Of a stretch of DNA of 64,000 bases, positions 8,258 to 21,011 are shown in pieces. The position numbers and the translations under genes were made by a program. Source of the DNA: Inmirania thermothiophila (GTDB lineage Bacteria; Pseudomonadota; Gammaproteobacteria; DSM-100275); contig NZ_RJVI01000001.1 of NCBI RefSeq assembly GCF_003751635.1, positions 118,733-182,732 on the forward strand. The letters are read 5' to 3'. Numbering within the stretch: the first letter of the stretch is position 1; the number at the start of each line of letters is the position of its first letter. A model generated the notes under the pieces. The model saw only the letters and a program-made list of their open reading frames with translations. It had not been told where the DNA came from and did not search any database.

Positions 8258-9019
8258 TCAGAGCCGGTAGCCCCGGTGGACGGCGACGATGCCGCCGCTG
8301 AGGTTGAAGTACTCGCAGCGCTCGAAGCCCACCGACTCCATCATCGCGCGCAGCGTCTCCTGGTCGGGGTGGACCCGGATGGACTCGGCGAGATAGCGGT
8401 AGCTGTCGGCATCGCCGGCCACCAGCCGCCCCAGCAGCGGCAGCACGCGGAAGGAGTAGGCGTCGTAGACCGGCCCGAGCCCGGGCAGCACCGGGTGGGA
8501 GAACTCCAGCACCAGCACCCGGCCGCCCGGGCGCAGGACGCGGTACATGGAGGCGAGCGCCGCCTCCTTGTCGGTGACGTTGCGCAGGCCGAAGCCGATG
8601 GTGACGAGATGGAAGCTCGCCTCGGCGAAGGGCAGCCGCTCGGCGTCGGCCTGGACGAAGGCGACGTTGCCGACGATGCCGCGGTCGGCCAGCCGCTCGC
8701 GCCCCACCTCGATCATGTCGGGGTTGAGGTCGGCGAGGACCACCTGCCCGCGCGGGCCGACCCGGCGCGCCATGGCCGCGGCCAGGTCCCCGGTGCCGCC
8801 GGCCAGATCCAGCACCCGATGCCCCGGGCGCAGGCCCGCCAGCTCCACCGTGAAGCGCTTCCACAGGCGGTGGATGCCGAACGACATGAGGTCGTTCATG
8901 AGGTCGTAGCGGCGGGCGACGGAGCTGAAGACGCCCTGCACGCGCGCCTTCTTCTCCTCCAGCGGGACCTCCTGGAAGCCGAAGTGGGTGGTGCGGGGCG
9001 GCCGCCCGTCCTCCCTCAC
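8258..9019 (-). CDS. ubiE: Ubiquinone/menaquinone C-methyltransferase UbiE
   Basis: SAM-dependent C-methyltransferase acting on the quinone ring. The 253-residue protein has the family N-terminus [27 protein letters not shown] (about 27-45), the SAM motif [12 protein letters not shown], and [10 protein letters not shown] and EFSHP later. The start is taken as GTG at 9019, which forms GTGA with the stop of the DUF971 gene (9016-9019); this gives a length within two residues of E. coli UbiE. An upstream ATG at 9103 would only add sequence shared with the previous gene. Confidence 0.96.
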   Translation of the reverse strand: MREDGRPPRTTHFGFQEVPLEEKKARVQGVFSSVARRYDLMNDLMSFGIHRLWKRFTVELAGLRPGHRVLDLAGGTGDLAAAMARRVGPRGQVVLADLNPDMIEVGRERLADRGIVGNVAFVQADAERLPFAEASFHLVTIGFGLRNVTDKEAALASMYRVLRPGGRVLVLEFSHPVLPGLGPVYDAYSFRVLPLLGRLVAGDADSYRYLAESIRVHPDQETLRAMMESVGFERCEYFNLSGGIVAVHRGYRL

Positions 9020-9381
9020 GCCCCGCCCTCCGTCGCGCGGGCGCGCGCCAGCCGCTCCTGGTAGGCCTGCCAGTAGCGCTCGCGGTTGCGCGCAAGCTCC
9101 CACAGCGTCTCCCAGGAGTAGATGCCGGTGTCGTGGCCGTCGTCGAAGACGAGCTTGACGGCGTACTGGCCCACCGGCTCGATGCGCACGATGTTGACCT
9201 CCTCCTTGCCCGTCACCAGGGTCTCCTGCCCGGGGCCGTGGCCGCGCACCTCGGCCGAGGGCGAGAACACGCGCAGGTACTCGCAGGGGAGGCGGAAGCG
9301 GGTGCCGTCCGGGTAGGCCACCTCCAGCTCCCGGCTCTTCTGGTGCAGGCGCAGCTCCGTGGGTCGCGGGACCTCGCTCAT
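9016..9381 (-). CDS. DUF971 domain protein
   Basis: Small cytoplasmic protein of 121 residues with a DUF971 (gamma-butyrobetaine hydroxylase N-terminal-like) domain: [21 protein letters not shown] near the start and the [14 protein letters not shown] segment near residues 85-100. The ATG at 9381 has GGAGGG upstream. Stand-alone DUF971 proteins commonly sit between hslU and ubiE in gammaproteobacteria, as here; a role linked to Fe-S biology has been proposed for related proteins, but the sequence does not show it. Coupled to ubiE by a 4-nt overlap. Confidence 0.9.
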   Translation of the reverse strand: MSEVPRPTELRLHQKSRELEVAYPDGTRFRLPCEYLRVFSPSAEVRGHGPGQETLVTGKEEVNIVRIEPVGQYAVKLVFDDGHDTGIYSWETLWELARNRERYWQAYQERLARARATEGGA

Positions 9382-9403
9382 GGCTCCCTCCGGCGGACGG
9401 GGC

Positions 9404-10720
9404 TCACAGTATATAGCGGCTGAGGTCTTCGTCCCCGGCCAGGCCGCCGAGCTCGCGCTCGACGTAGGCGGCATCCACCACCACCTCCTCGCCGTCGCGG
9501 TCCGGGGCCTCGAAGGAGATCCCCTCCAGCAGCCGCTCCATCACTGTGTGCAGGCGGCGGGCGCCGATGTTCTCGGTGCGCGCGTTGACCTCGTGGGCGA
9601 TCTCGGCGATGCGGCGCACGCCGTCGGCGGTGAAGCGCAGGCGCACCCCCTCGGTGGCGAGCAACGCCTCGTACTGGCGCGTGAGGGCGGCATCGGGCTC
9701 GGTGAGGATGCGCACGAAGTCCTCCACGCCGAGGGGGTCGAGCTCGACCCGGATCGGCAGCCGCCCCTGCAGCTCCGGGATGAGATCCGAGGGCCGGGCG
9801 ACGTGGAAGGCCCCCGAGGCGATGAAGAGGATGTGGTCGGTGCGCACCATGCCGTACTTGGTGGTGACGGTGCAGCCCTCCACCAGCGGCAGCAGATCGC
9901 GCTGCACCCCCTCGCGCGAGACGTCGGGGCCGCCGTGCTCGCCGCGCCGGGCCACCTTGTCGATCTCGTCGATGAAGACGATGCCGTGCTGCTCGGCCGC
10001 CTCCAGCGCCCGCTGCTTGACCTCCTCGTCGTTGACGAGGCGGGCCGCCTCCTCCTCCACCAGGAGCCGGCGCGCCTCGCGCACGCTCAGGCGGCGCCGC
10101 CGCGGCCGCCCGCCGCCCAGGTTCTGGAACAGGCTCTGGAGCTGGCTCGAGAGCTCCTCCATCCCGGGCGGGGTCATGATCTCGACCCCGAACGGCGCGG
10201 CGCTGACCTCGATCTCGATCTCGCGCCCGTCGAGCTCGCCCTCGCGCAGGCGCTTGCGCAGCTTCTGCCGCGTGCCCTCGTCGCCGGCGGGCTCGCCGAA
10301 GCGCGGCCGCGGCAGCAGCGCATCGAGGATGCGCTCCTCGGCGGCCTCCTCGGCGCGATGGCGGACCTTGGCCATCTCGCGCTCGCGGGTCATCTTCACC
10401 GCGACGTCCACGAGGTCGCGGATGATGGACTCGACGTCGCGCCCCACGTAGCCCACCTCGGTGAACTTCGTCGCCTCCACCTTGATGAAGGGGGCGTGGG
10501 CGAGGCGGGCCAGGCGGCGCGCGATCTCGGTCTTGCCCACCCCGGTGGGGCCGATCATGAGGATGTTCTTGGGCGTGACCTCGGCGCGCAGGGCCGCGGG
10601 GAGCTGGGCCCGGCGCCAGCGGTTGCGCAGCGCGACCGCCACCGCGCGCTTGGCCGCGGTCTGGCCGACGATGTGCTTGTCCAGCTCCTGGACGATCTCG
10701 CGCGGCGTCATCGGGGTCAT
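9404..10720 (-). CDS. hslU: HslU, ATPase subunit of the HslUV protease
   Basis: AAA+ unfoldase that feeds substrates to HslV. Of 438 residues, the N-terminus [20 protein letters not shown] is diagnostic, Walker A GPTGVGKT lies at 57-64, the pore-loop region contains GYVGRDVES, a charged I-domain follows, Walker B is VFIDEID, and the C-terminus LSRYIL is the tail that docks into HslV. All functional elements are intact. It starts four bases after the hslV stop on the same strand. Confidence 0.98.
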   Translation of the reverse strand: MTPMTPREIVQELDKHIVGQTAAKRAVAVALRNRWRRAQLPAALRAEVTPKNILMIGPTGVGKTEIARRLARLAHAPFIKVEATKFTEVGYVGRDVESIIRDLVDVAVKMTREREMAKVRHRAEEAAEERILDALLPRPRFGEPAGDEGTRQKLRKRLREGELDGREIEIEVSAAPFGVEIMTPPGMEELSSQLQSLFQNLGGGRPRRRRLSVREARRLLVEEEAARLVNDEEVKQRALEAAEQHGIVFIDEIDKVARRGEHGGPDVSREGVQRDLLPLVEGCTVTTKYGMVRTDHILFIASGAFHVARPSDLIPELQGRLPIRVELDPLGVEDFVRILTEPDAALTRQYEALLATEGVRLRFTADGVRRIAEIAHEVNARTENIGARRLHTVMERLLEGISFEAPDRDGEEVVVDAAYVERELGGLAGDEDLSRYIL

Positions 10721-10724
10721 GGGC

Positions 10725-11270
10725 TCACTCCGGCGTCCCCAGGGTCTCGATGACGAGGTTGCGGTTGGTGTAGATGCAGAGGTCGGCGGCGATGCCCAGG
10801 GCGCGCTCGACGATCTCGCGCGCCCCGAGCCCGGTGGCCTCCAGCAGCGCCCGCGCCGCCGCGCGTGCGTAGCCGCCGCCGGAGCCGATGGCCATGATCG
10901 CGTCCTCGGGCTCCACCACGTCGCCGGTGCCGGAGAGGATCAGCGAGCGCTCGGTGTCGGCCACCGCCAGCAGCGCCTCGAGCCGGCGCAGCATGCGGTC
11001 GGTGCGCCAGTCCTTGGCCAGCTCCACCGCCGCCCGCGTGAGGTTGCCCCCGTGGGCCTCGAGCTTGGCCTCGAAGCGCTCGAAGAGGGTGAAGGCGTCG
11101 GCGGTGCCGCCGGCGAAGCCGGCCAGGACGCGCCCGCCGTAGAGGCGGCGGACCTTGCGGGCGTTGCCCTTCATGACCATGTCGCCGAGGGTCACCTGGC
11201 CGTCGCCGCCCATCGCCACCACGGGGCCGCGGCGGACACAGAGGACGGTGGTGGAGCGGATGCGCGTCAT
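10725..11270 (-). CDS. hslV: HslV, peptidase subunit of the HslUV protease
   Basis: Threonine protease forming a double hexamer capped by HslU. The 181-residue precursor starts MTRIRS, followed by TTVLCVRRG; alignment with the family makes T7 the N-terminal catalytic threonine after removal of six residues, so maturation is needed (E. coli removes only Met). [22 protein letters not shown], the loop diagnostic for HslV, follows. First gene of the hslV-hslU-DUF971-ubiE-ubiB run. No heat-shock sigma-32 promoter is visible upstream. Confidence 0.98.
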   Translation of the reverse strand: MTRIRSTTVLCVRRGPVVAMGGDGQVTLGDMVMKGNARKVRRLYGGRVLAGFAGGTADAFTLFERFEAKLEAHGGNLTRAAVELAKDWRTDRMLRRLEALLAVADTERSLILSGTGDVVEPEDAIMAIGSGGGYARAAARALLEATGLGAREIVERALGIAADLCIYTNRNLVIETLGTPE

Positions 11271-11298
11271 GGCGGGGACCGGATTCCGTGGGCGCCCG

Positions 11299-11304
11299 AT
11301 TGTA
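11299..11304 (-). promoter_or_regulatory. Candidate -10 element for hslV
   Basis: TACAAT on the minus strand, 28 bases before the hslV ATG, within the short gap between hslV and the divergent formate-dehydrogenase-like gene. The region where a -35 should lie is G/C-rich and has no TTGACA-like hexamer. On the plus strand TACACT at 11335-11340 could serve the divergent gene. Both are weak assignments. Confidence 0.3.
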
Positions 11305-11367
11305 GCAGGAACGGCCCCGCCGGCACCGGCGCTGCTACACTGGCCGAAGACCCCCTCGGGAGCGGCG

Positions 11368-14106
11368 ATGCAGACCCTGCGCTTCCGCCTCGACGGGCGC
11401 GAGCTCGACGCCCGCGAGGGCGAGACCATCCTCGAGGCCGCGCGCCGGCACGGGATCGCGATCCCCCACCTGTGCTGGCGGCCGGACCTCGGCGTCGCCG
11501 GCAACTGCCGCACCTGCCTCGTGGAGGTGGAGGGGGAGGGACGGCTCGCCGCCGCCTGCCACCGCCGGGTGGAGCCCGGCATGGTGGTGCGCGCCCGCGG
11601 CGGGCGCGCCGCCCGCGTGCGCCGCGGCGTGCTGGAGCTGCTGCTCGCCGAGGCCGGGGGGGCGCTGCTGCGGCGCGACTCGGAGCTCGAGCGCTGGGCC
11701 GAGGCGGAGGGGGCGCGGCGGGACCGCTTCCGCCCCGACCCGTGGCCCGCGGCCGACCTCAGCCATCCCGCCATCGCGGTCGAGCGCGGCGCCTGCATCC
11801 GCTGCACCCGCTGCGTGCGCGCCTGCCGCACCGTGCAGGGCCACGACGTCCTCGGCATGGCGGGGCGCGGGGCGGCAAGCCGCATCGCCTTCGACCTCGA
11901 CGACCCCATGGGGGCGAGCCTGTGCGTCGGCTGCGGCGAGTGCGTGCAGGCCTGCCCCACGGGCGCGCTCGCACCGGCCGGAGGCGCGGCGCTGCGGCAG
12001 GCGAAGGCGCTCACCGACAGCGTCTGCCCCTACTGCGGCGTCGGCTGCCAGGTGCGCATCCACGTGCATGCGGGCCGCGTGCTGCGCACCGAGGGCCTGG
12101 ACGGCCCCTCCAACCGGCGCCGGCTCTGCGTCAAGGGCCGCTTCGGCCTCGACTACGTCCACCACCCGGAGCGCCTCACCCGCCCCCTGGTGCGCCTGCC
12201 CGACGCCCCCAAGGATCCGGACCGCCTGGACGGGGCCCGTACCTGGTTCCGCGAGGCCGACTGGGACGAGGCCCTGGCGCGCGCCGCCGGCGGGCTCGCC
12301 GCCCTCCGCGCGCGCCACGGCGGCGGCGCGCTGGCCGGCTTCGGCTCGGCCAAGGGCAGCAACGAGGAGGCCTATCTGTTCCAGAAGCTAGTACGGCTCG
12401 GCTTCGGCAGCCACAACGTGGACCACTGCACGCGGCTCTGCCACGCCTCCAGCGTGGCCGCCCTGCTCGAGGGCATCGGCTCGGGGGCGGTCTCGAACCA
12501 GATCGAGGAGGTGCTCGAGAGCGAGGTCCTCTTCCTCATCGGCGCCAACCCCGCGGCCAACCACCCCGTCGCCGCCACCTTCCTGCGCAACGCCGCCCGC
12601 GCCGGCGCCACCCTCATCGTCGCCGACCCGCGGCGCACGCCCCTCGCCCGCGACGCCCGCCTCGTCCTGCAGTTCCGCCCGGGCAGCGACGTCGCCCTCC
12701 TCGACGCCCTCCTCCACGTGATCATCCACGAGGAGGATCTGGTGGACCACGACTTCGTGCGCGCGCGGGTGGACGGCTTCGAGGCCCTGGCCGCCGCCGT
12801 CGCCCCCTGCACCCCCGAGCGCATGGCCGCGCTGTGCGACGTCCCCGCCGACACCCTGCGCGCGGTCGCCCGCACCTACGCCCGCGCCCGCCGCGCCATG
12901 ATCCTCTGGGGCATGGGCGTGAGCCAGCACACCCACGGCACCGACAACGTCCGCGCCCTCATCGCGCTCGCCCTGGTCACGGGGCAGATCGGGCGGCGCG
13001 GCACGGGGCTCCACCCCCTGCGCGGCCAGAACAACGTCCAGGGCGCCTCCGACGCCGGCCTCATCCCCATGATGCTGCCGGGCTACGCCCCCGTCGCCGA
13101 CGCCGAGGCGCGCGTGCGCTTCGAGCGCCTCTGGGGGGCGCGGCTTGCGGCCGAGCCCGGCCTCACGGTGGTGGAGATCCTCGACGCCGCCGCCCGCGGG
13201 GAGATCCGCGGCATGTACATCGTGGGCGAGAACCCGGCCATGTCCGACCCCAACCTCGCCCACGCCCGCGAGGGGCTGGCCCGCCTCGACCACCTGGTGG
13301 TCCAGGACCTCTTCCTCACCGAGACCGCAGCGCTCGCCGACGTGGTGCTCCCGGCCTCGGCACACCTGGAGAAGCTCGGCAGCTACACCAACACCGACCG
13401 CCGCGTGCAGCTCGGCCGCCCCGCCCTGCCCCTGCCCGGCGAGGCGCGGCAGGACCTCTGGATCATCACCGAGATGGGCCGCCGCCTGGGCCTGCCCTGG
13501 ACGCACCGGGGCGCGGCCGAGGTCTACGATGAGATGCGCGCGGCGATCCCGGCCCTCGCCGGCATCCCCTGGCGGCGCCTCGAGCGCGAGGGGGCGGTGA
13601 CCTACCCCTGCCCGCGCGAGGACCATCCCGGCCACGGCGTGCTCTTCGCCGACGGCTTCCCCCTGCCCGGCGGGCGGGCGCGGCTGGTGCCGGCGACCCA
13701 TCGGGGGCCGGCCGAGCCCCCGGACCGCGCCTACCCCTGGACCCTCCTCACCGGGCGCCTGCTGGAGCACTGGCACACCGGCGCCATGACCCGCCGCGCC
13801 GCCGTGCTCGACGCCCTCGAGCCCGAGCCCGTCGCCTTCCTCCACCCCGAGGACCTCGCCGCCCTCGGCCTCGCCCCCGGCGCCGCCGTCACCGTCGCCA
13901 CCCGCCGCGGCCGCGTCACCGCCCGCGCACGCCCCGACCCCGGCCTGCGCCGCGGCGAGATCTTCATGCCCTTCTGCTACCGGGAGGCGGCGGCCAACCT
14001 CCTGACCCTCGACGCCCTCGACCCCTGGGGCCGGATCCCGGAGTTCAAGTGCTGCGCCGCCGCGCTCGCCCCCGCCGGCCGCGCCCACGGGGAGACCGGC
14101 ACGTGA
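11368..14106 (+). CDS. Formate dehydrogenase-like Mo/W oxidoreductase, alpha subunit
   Basis: Cytoplasmic bis-MGD enzyme, probably oxidising formate, 912 residues with no Tat signal. Order: [2Fe-2S] domain (C36, C47, C50, C64); two [4Fe-4S] ferredoxin motifs (C143/146/149/153 and C186/189/192/196); catalytic-domain [4Fe-4S] (C220, C223, C227, C254); metal-ligand cysteine C358 in RLCHASS, so no selenocysteine; C-terminal dinucleotide-binding domain. The NuoG-type His-Cys3 cluster usually found between the [2Fe-2S] and ferredoxin parts is missing: residues about 94-118 have no cysteine. No beta or gamma subunit, maturase or transporter lies nearby. The gene is coupled (GTGA) to the next one. 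Confidence 0.88.
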   Translation: MQTLRFRLDGRELDAREGETILEAARRHGIAIPHLCWRPDLGVAGNCRTCLVEVEGEGRLAAACHRRVEPGMVVRARGGRAARVRRGVLELLLAEAGGALLRRDSELERWAEAEGARRDRFRPDPWPAADLSHPAIAVERGACIRCTRCVRACRTVQGHDVLGMAGRGAASRIAFDLDDPMGASLCVGCGECVQACPTGALAPAGGAALRQAKALTDSVCPYCGVGCQVRIHVHAGRVLRTEGLDGPSNRRRLCVKGRFGLDYVHHPERLTRPLVRLPDAPKDPDRLDGARTWFREADWDEALARAAGGLAALRARHGGGALAGFGSAKGSNEEAYLFQKLVRLGFGSHNVDHCTRLCHASSVAALLEGIGSGAVSNQIEEVLESEVLFLIGANPAANHPVAATFLRNAARAGATLIVADPRRTPLARDARLVLQFRPGSDVALLDALLHVIIHEEDLVDHDFVRARVDGFEALAAAVAPCTPERMAALCDVPADTLRAVARTYARARRAMILWGMGVSQHTHGTDNVRALIALALVTGQIGRRGTGLHPLRGQNNVQGASDAGLIPMMLPGYAPVADAEARVRFERLWGARLAAEPGLTVVEILDAAARGEIRGMYIVGENPAMSDPNLAHAREGLARLDHLVVQDLFLTETAALADVVLPASAHLEKLGSYTNTDRRVQLGRPALPLPGEARQDLWIITEMGRRLGLPWTHRGAAEVYDEMRAAIPALAGIPWRRLEREGAVTYPCPREDHPGHGVLFADGFPLPGGRARLVPATHRGPAEPPDRAYPWTLLTGRLLEHWHTGAMTRRAAVLDALEPEPVAFLHPEDLAALGLAPGAAVTVATRRGRVTARARPDPGLRRGEIFMPFCYREAAANLLTLDALDPWGRIPEFKCCAAALAPAGRAHGETGT

Positions 14107-15083
14107 GCGGGGAGGCCGCCGCGCCCCGGCCCGCCTGGGTGGACGCCGCGCCCCTCGCCGAGGCGCTCCCCTACGATGCCCTGGTGGAGGCGCTGCGCCG
14201 GGCCTTCGCCGAGGGGTGCGTGCAGCCGCCGCGGGCGCATCTCGCCCTCGGGCCGCAGGAGGCCGACGGGACGCTGCTCCTCATGCCGGCCTGGCGGCCC
14301 GGCGCGGCGGCGGGCACCAAGCTGGTGACGGTCTTTCCGCGCAACGCCGCGCGGGGGCTGCCCTCGGTGCACGGGGTCTACGTCCTCTTCGACGGCGCCA
14401 CCGGCGCACCCCGCGCCATCCTCGACGGCACCGAGCTCACGCGCCGCCGCACCGCCGCGGCCTCGGCCCTCGCCGCCAGCTTCCTCGCCCGTGCCGACGC
14501 CGCCACCCTCGTGGTCGTGGGCACCGGGGCCCTCGCCCCGCACCTCGCCCGCGCCCACGCCGCCGTGCGCCCCATCCGCCGCATCGCGGTCTGGGGGCGG
14601 CGGGCCGAGCGCGCCCGCACCCTCGCCGCGCAGCTCGCCGCGGCGCTTCCCGGGGTGGCGGTGGAGGCGGCGCCGGAGCTCGCCGCCGCCGTCGCCGAGG
14701 CCGACATCGTCACCTGCGCCACCCTCGCCACTGAGCCCCTCGTGCGCGGCGCGTGGCTGCGCCCCGGGGCCCATCTCGACCTCGTGGGCGGCTTCACCCC
14801 GGCCATGCGCGAGGCCGACGACGAGGCCGTGCGCCGCGCCCGCCTCTTCGTCGACACCCGCGAAGGCGCCCTGCGCGAGGCCGGCGACCTCGTCCAGCCC
14901 CTGCGCGCCGGCGTCATCGCCGAGACCGACGTCCGCGGCGACCTCTTCGCGCTGTGCCGCGGCGAGGCGCGCGGGCGCACCGGCGCGGACGAGATCACCC
15001 TCTTCAAGTCCGTGGGCTGCGCCCTCGAGGACCTCGCCGCCGCCGAGCTCGCCCTCGCGCGCCTGGGCGAAGCCGCCACGTAG
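14103..15083 (+). CDS. Ornithine cyclodeaminase/mu-crystallin family protein
   Basis: NAD(P)-binding enzyme of 326 residues. Conserved K73 lies in [11 protein letters not shown], the [18 protein letters not shown] segment at about 107-124 is diagnostic, and [13 protein letters not shown] (140 onward) is the Rossmann loop. Members include ornithine cyclodeaminase and imine (ketimine, pyrroline-2-carboxylate) reductases; which reaction applies here cannot be told. The GTG start overlaps the previous stop (GTGA at 14103-14106) with GGGGAG upstream. Flanked by a formate-dehydrogenase-like gene and a fused oxoprolinase, suggesting amino-acid or cyclic-imide catabolism. Confidence 0.88.
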   Translation: MSGEAAAPRPAWVDAAPLAEALPYDALVEALRRAFAEGCVQPPRAHLALGPQEADGTLLLMPAWRPGAAAGTKLVTVFPRNAARGLPSVHGVYVLFDGATGAPRAILDGTELTRRRTAAASALAASFLARADAATLVVVGTGALAPHLARAHAAVRPIRRIAVWGRRAERARTLAAQLAAALPGVAVEAAPELAAAVAEADIVTCATLATEPLVRGAWLRPGAHLDLVGGFTPAMREADDEAVRRARLFVDTREGALREAGDLVQPLRAGVIAETDVRGDLFALCRGEARGRTGADEITLFKSVGCALEDLAAAELALARLGEAAT

Positions 15084-15175
15084 TCGCCCCGGCCCCGCGG
15101 CGCGCGGGGTATCCTGTGCGCCGCCGACGGGCCTGCAAGCGGCCCGCCGGCCCACACCGCAGGCGAGCATGGGCG

Positions 15176-18774
<3,599 letters not shown>

Positions 18775-18787
<13 letters not shown>

Positions 18788-19290
18788 GCCGGCGCGGCCC
18801 CGGCGAGGGCGGCGATCTCGGCGCCCACGGCGGGATCCTCCCAGGGCAGGGGGCCGATGTGCACCCCGCGCACCCGCCCCGCGCCGTCCACCACGAAGGT
18901 GCTGGGCAGCCCCAGGACCCGCCAGGATGCGGCGTCGCGCCCGTCGGCGTCGAGGAGCACGGGCAGCGCCACCCCGAGCTCGTCCAGGTAGGCGGCGAGG
19001 TCGTCCGGGTGGTCCCGAAGCGCCACCGTCACCACGCCCACACCGGCGGCGGCGAGGCGCGGCACCGCCTCCCCCAGCACCGGCAGCTCCCGCCGGCAGG
19101 GCACGCACCAGGTGGCCCAGAAGTGGACGATGCGGGGACCGGCGGACGGCGCCCCGCCGCGGAAGGCCGTGGCCCCCAGCGGCGGGGCCGGCGCGCCGCC
19201 GCCCGGCGGCGGACCGAAGCGGCCGGCCGCCGCCGGCCCCGAGAAGGCGAGGAGCAGGGCGGCGAGCCCTGCCAGACGGTTGCGGATCAC
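18775..19290 (-). CDS. TlpA-like periplasmic thioredoxin
   Basis: Exported thiol-disulfide oxidoreductase of 171 residues: signal peptide about 1-22, a Gly/Pro-rich linker, then a thioredoxin fold with active site C62-V-P-C65 in FWATWCVPC and the cis-Pro segment [10 protein letters not shown]. TlpA/ResA proteins usually keep client cysteines reduced in the periplasm. The start is GTG at 19290, preceded by GGGGAGGG; no ATG fits before the signal sequence. It follows an unknown secreted cysteine-containing protein on the same strand, its likely partner, and ends convergently overlapping the oxoprolinase stop by 13 bases. Confidence 0.9.
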
Positions 19291-19311
19291 GAAACCCTCC
19301 CCGGCGGGAAA

Positions 19312-19331
19312 GGGGGGCGCCGCCGCCCCCC
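19312..19331 (-). other. Intergenic hairpin before the TlpA-like gene
   Basis: Perfect inverted repeat with an 8-bp all-G/C stem (GGGGGGCG/CGCCCCCC) and a 4-base loop between the unknown secreted-protein gene and the TlpA-like gene. No T-run follows in either direction. It could stabilise the upstream message or reduce read-through; no function is proven. Confidence 0.35.
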
Positions 19332-19348
19332 GCTGCGCGCCGTGCTGC

Positions 19349-19771
19349 TCAGGAACTGCGGTCGTAGATCGCCGCGCGCTCGCGCTCGACGTCCTCCTGG
19401 GACCAGATCTTGTGCCAGCGCCCGTCGCGCTCGACCCGGATCTCCTCGACCTGGATCGAGTTGTAGCGCGGATGGCGCTCGCCCACCACCTGGACGCGCT
19501 CGAGCACGTGGCGGACCTTGGTGCTGCGGTCCACGTTGGGCATGAAGAACCAGCGGTCCCCCACCACGAGCACGAAGTCCGGCTCCACCGCCACGTGCGG
19601 GTCGAGCCGGTCCACCGGGCACTGGATGCCGCGGGTGGTGCAGTCGAGGCCGTTGATCCGCCCCGTGAGGGTCTCCGCGGCCCAGGCGCCGGCGCCCATC
19701 CAGGCCGCAAGCGCGAGCCCCGCGGCAAGCTGCAGGGCGCGCACCGTCATCGGATGTCGCATCGTGGTCAT
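19349..19771 (-). CDS. Secreted protein of unknown function with cysteine pair
   Basis: I do not recognise the family. The 140-residue product has a signal peptide with a probable cleavage after AWA near residue 32. The mature part is about 108 residues, with C44 and C51 in the segment GLDCTTRGIQCPVD, then a hydrophobic stretch FVLVVGDRWFFMPN and a charged C-terminus rich in Arg/Glu. ATG at 19771 is chosen since AGGAGAGG lies just upstream. It is directly upstream of a TlpA-like thioredoxin on the same strand, so the two cysteines may be that protein's redox client. Confidence 0.75.
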   Translation of the reverse strand: MTTMRHPMTVRALQLAAGLALAAWMGAGAWAAETLTGRINGLDCTTRGIQCPVDRLDPHVAVEPDFVLVVGDRWFFMPNVDRSTKVRHVLERVQVVGERHPRYNSIQVEEIRVERDGRWHKIWSQEDVERERAAIYDRSS

Positions 19772-19906
19772 CTCGCCTCTCCTCCAGGACACGCCCCTCC
19801 ACTCTGCAGGACCGGCCGGACCGCCGGTTGCTCACAGCGCAAGGTGGTGGCGACGGCGCGGCGAGGTCGGCTATCCTCGGGTCGGCCGGCCTGGGGGGAG
19901 CCGCAG

Positions 19907-21004
19907 ATGAGCGATCGCGTCCCGTACTGGATGTCCGTCTTCCTGGTGGCGGTGGCGGCCGCGGCCACCGCGCTCTTCCCCGCCCTGCAGCGCGCCTTTC
20001 TCGCCAACCCCGTCTTCAACGGCATGATCCTCGCGGTGCTCCTGGTGGGCGTCGTCCTCGAGTACCGCCAGGTCCTGGGGCTCGCCCCGGAGCGGCGGTG
20101 GCTCGCACGCCTGCGCGCGGGCGTGACCTCGCAGCCGGCGCCGCACCTGCTCGCCCCGCTGGCGCGGCTGCTCGCCGAGCGGGAGCGGCCCAGGCTCTCC
20201 ACCCAGGCCGCGCGCGCCCTCCTCGACGGCATCCGCCTGCGCCTCGACGAGCAGCGCGACCTCTCCCGCTACCTCGTCGGCCTGCTGGTCTTCCTCGGCC
20301 TGCTGGGCACCTTCTGGGGCCTGCTGGACACCGTCTCCGCGGCCGCCGGGGTGATTGCGGGCCTGTCCGTGGAAGGCGAGCTCGCCTCGGTCTTCGAGCA
20401 GCTCAAGGCCAACCTACAGGCCCCCCTGGCGGGCATGGGCACCGCCTTCAGCTCCTCGCTCTTCGGCCTCGGCGGGGCGCTGGTGCTGGGCTTCCTGGAC
20501 CTGCAGGCGGGCCACGCCCAGAACCGCTTCTACAACGACCTCGAGGAGTGGCTCGCCGAGCTCACCCACCTGCCCAGCGGCGCGCTGGAGGCGGAGCAGC
20601 CGCTGCCGGCCTACCTCGAGGCCCTCATCGAGCGCAGCGCCGACAGCCTCGAGGCCCTGCAGCGGCTCATGGCCCGCAGCGAGGAGGAGCGCGCCGGCAC
20701 GCGCCAGGAGCTGCTGGAGCTGACGCGGCGGCTGGCCGAGCTCGCCGACCGCATGCGGGAGGAGCAACAGGTGATCCGGGGGCTCACCCGGCAGCAGGCG
20801 GAGCTGCAGGCCATGATCGGGCGGCTCGCCGAGGCCGCCGAGCGCTGGGGGCCCGACGAGGCCGCGCGCGAGCACCTGCGCAACCTCGACCTCGGCCTGG
20901 CCCGTCTCGCCGAGGAGACGGTGCGGGGGCGCGAGGCGGTGGTGGAGACGCTGCGCGGCGAGCTGAGGCTCCTCGCCCGCACCCTCGCCGGGCGCGACGG
21001 CTGA
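19907..21004 (+). CDS. MotA/TolQ/ExbB-like proton channel protein with coiled-coil tail
   Basis: Inner-membrane stator-like protein of 365 residues. Predicted membrane spans: about 9-27, 38-56, 122-142 and 175-198; the loop between spans 2 and 3 is cytoplasmic. GLLGTFWGLLDTV and APLAGMGTAFSSSLFGLGG are the conserved pore helices of the MotA/TolQ superfamily. A C-terminal cytoplasmic coiled coil covers about 235-365. It lies 7 bases before a MotB-like OmpA protein, so the two surely form one complex. No flagellar, Tol or TonB genes are near; the energised process is unknown. ATG at 19907 has GGGGGGAG upstream. Confidence 0.88.
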   Translation: MSDRVPYWMSVFLVAVAAAATALFPALQRAFLANPVFNGMILAVLLVGVVLEYRQVLGLAPERRWLARLRAGVTSQPAPHLLAPLARLLAERERPRLSTQAARALLDGIRLRLDEQRDLSRYLVGLLVFLGLLGTFWGLLDTVSAAAGVIAGLSVEGELASVFEQLKANLQAPLAGMGTAFSSSLFGLGGALVLGFLDLQAGHAQNRFYNDLEEWLAELTHLPSGALEAEQPLPAYLEALIERSADSLEALQRLMARSEEERAGTRQELLELTRRLAELADRMREEQQVIRGLTRQQAELQAMIGRLAEAAERWGPDEAAREHLRNLDLGLARLAEETVRGREAVVETLRGELRLLARTLAGRDG

Positions 21005-21011
21005 GGCGGCC

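Noticed and set aside
11271..11367. Sigma-32 heat-shock promoter before hslV
   Set aside because: No CTTGAA or CCCCAT-like boxes with correct spacing are visible. Only a sigma-70-like TACAAT is present.
12424..12447. Selenocysteine at the formate dehydrogenase active site
   Set aside because: The codon at the metal-ligand position (residue 358) is TGC for Cys, not TGA, and no in-frame TGA occurs in the gene.
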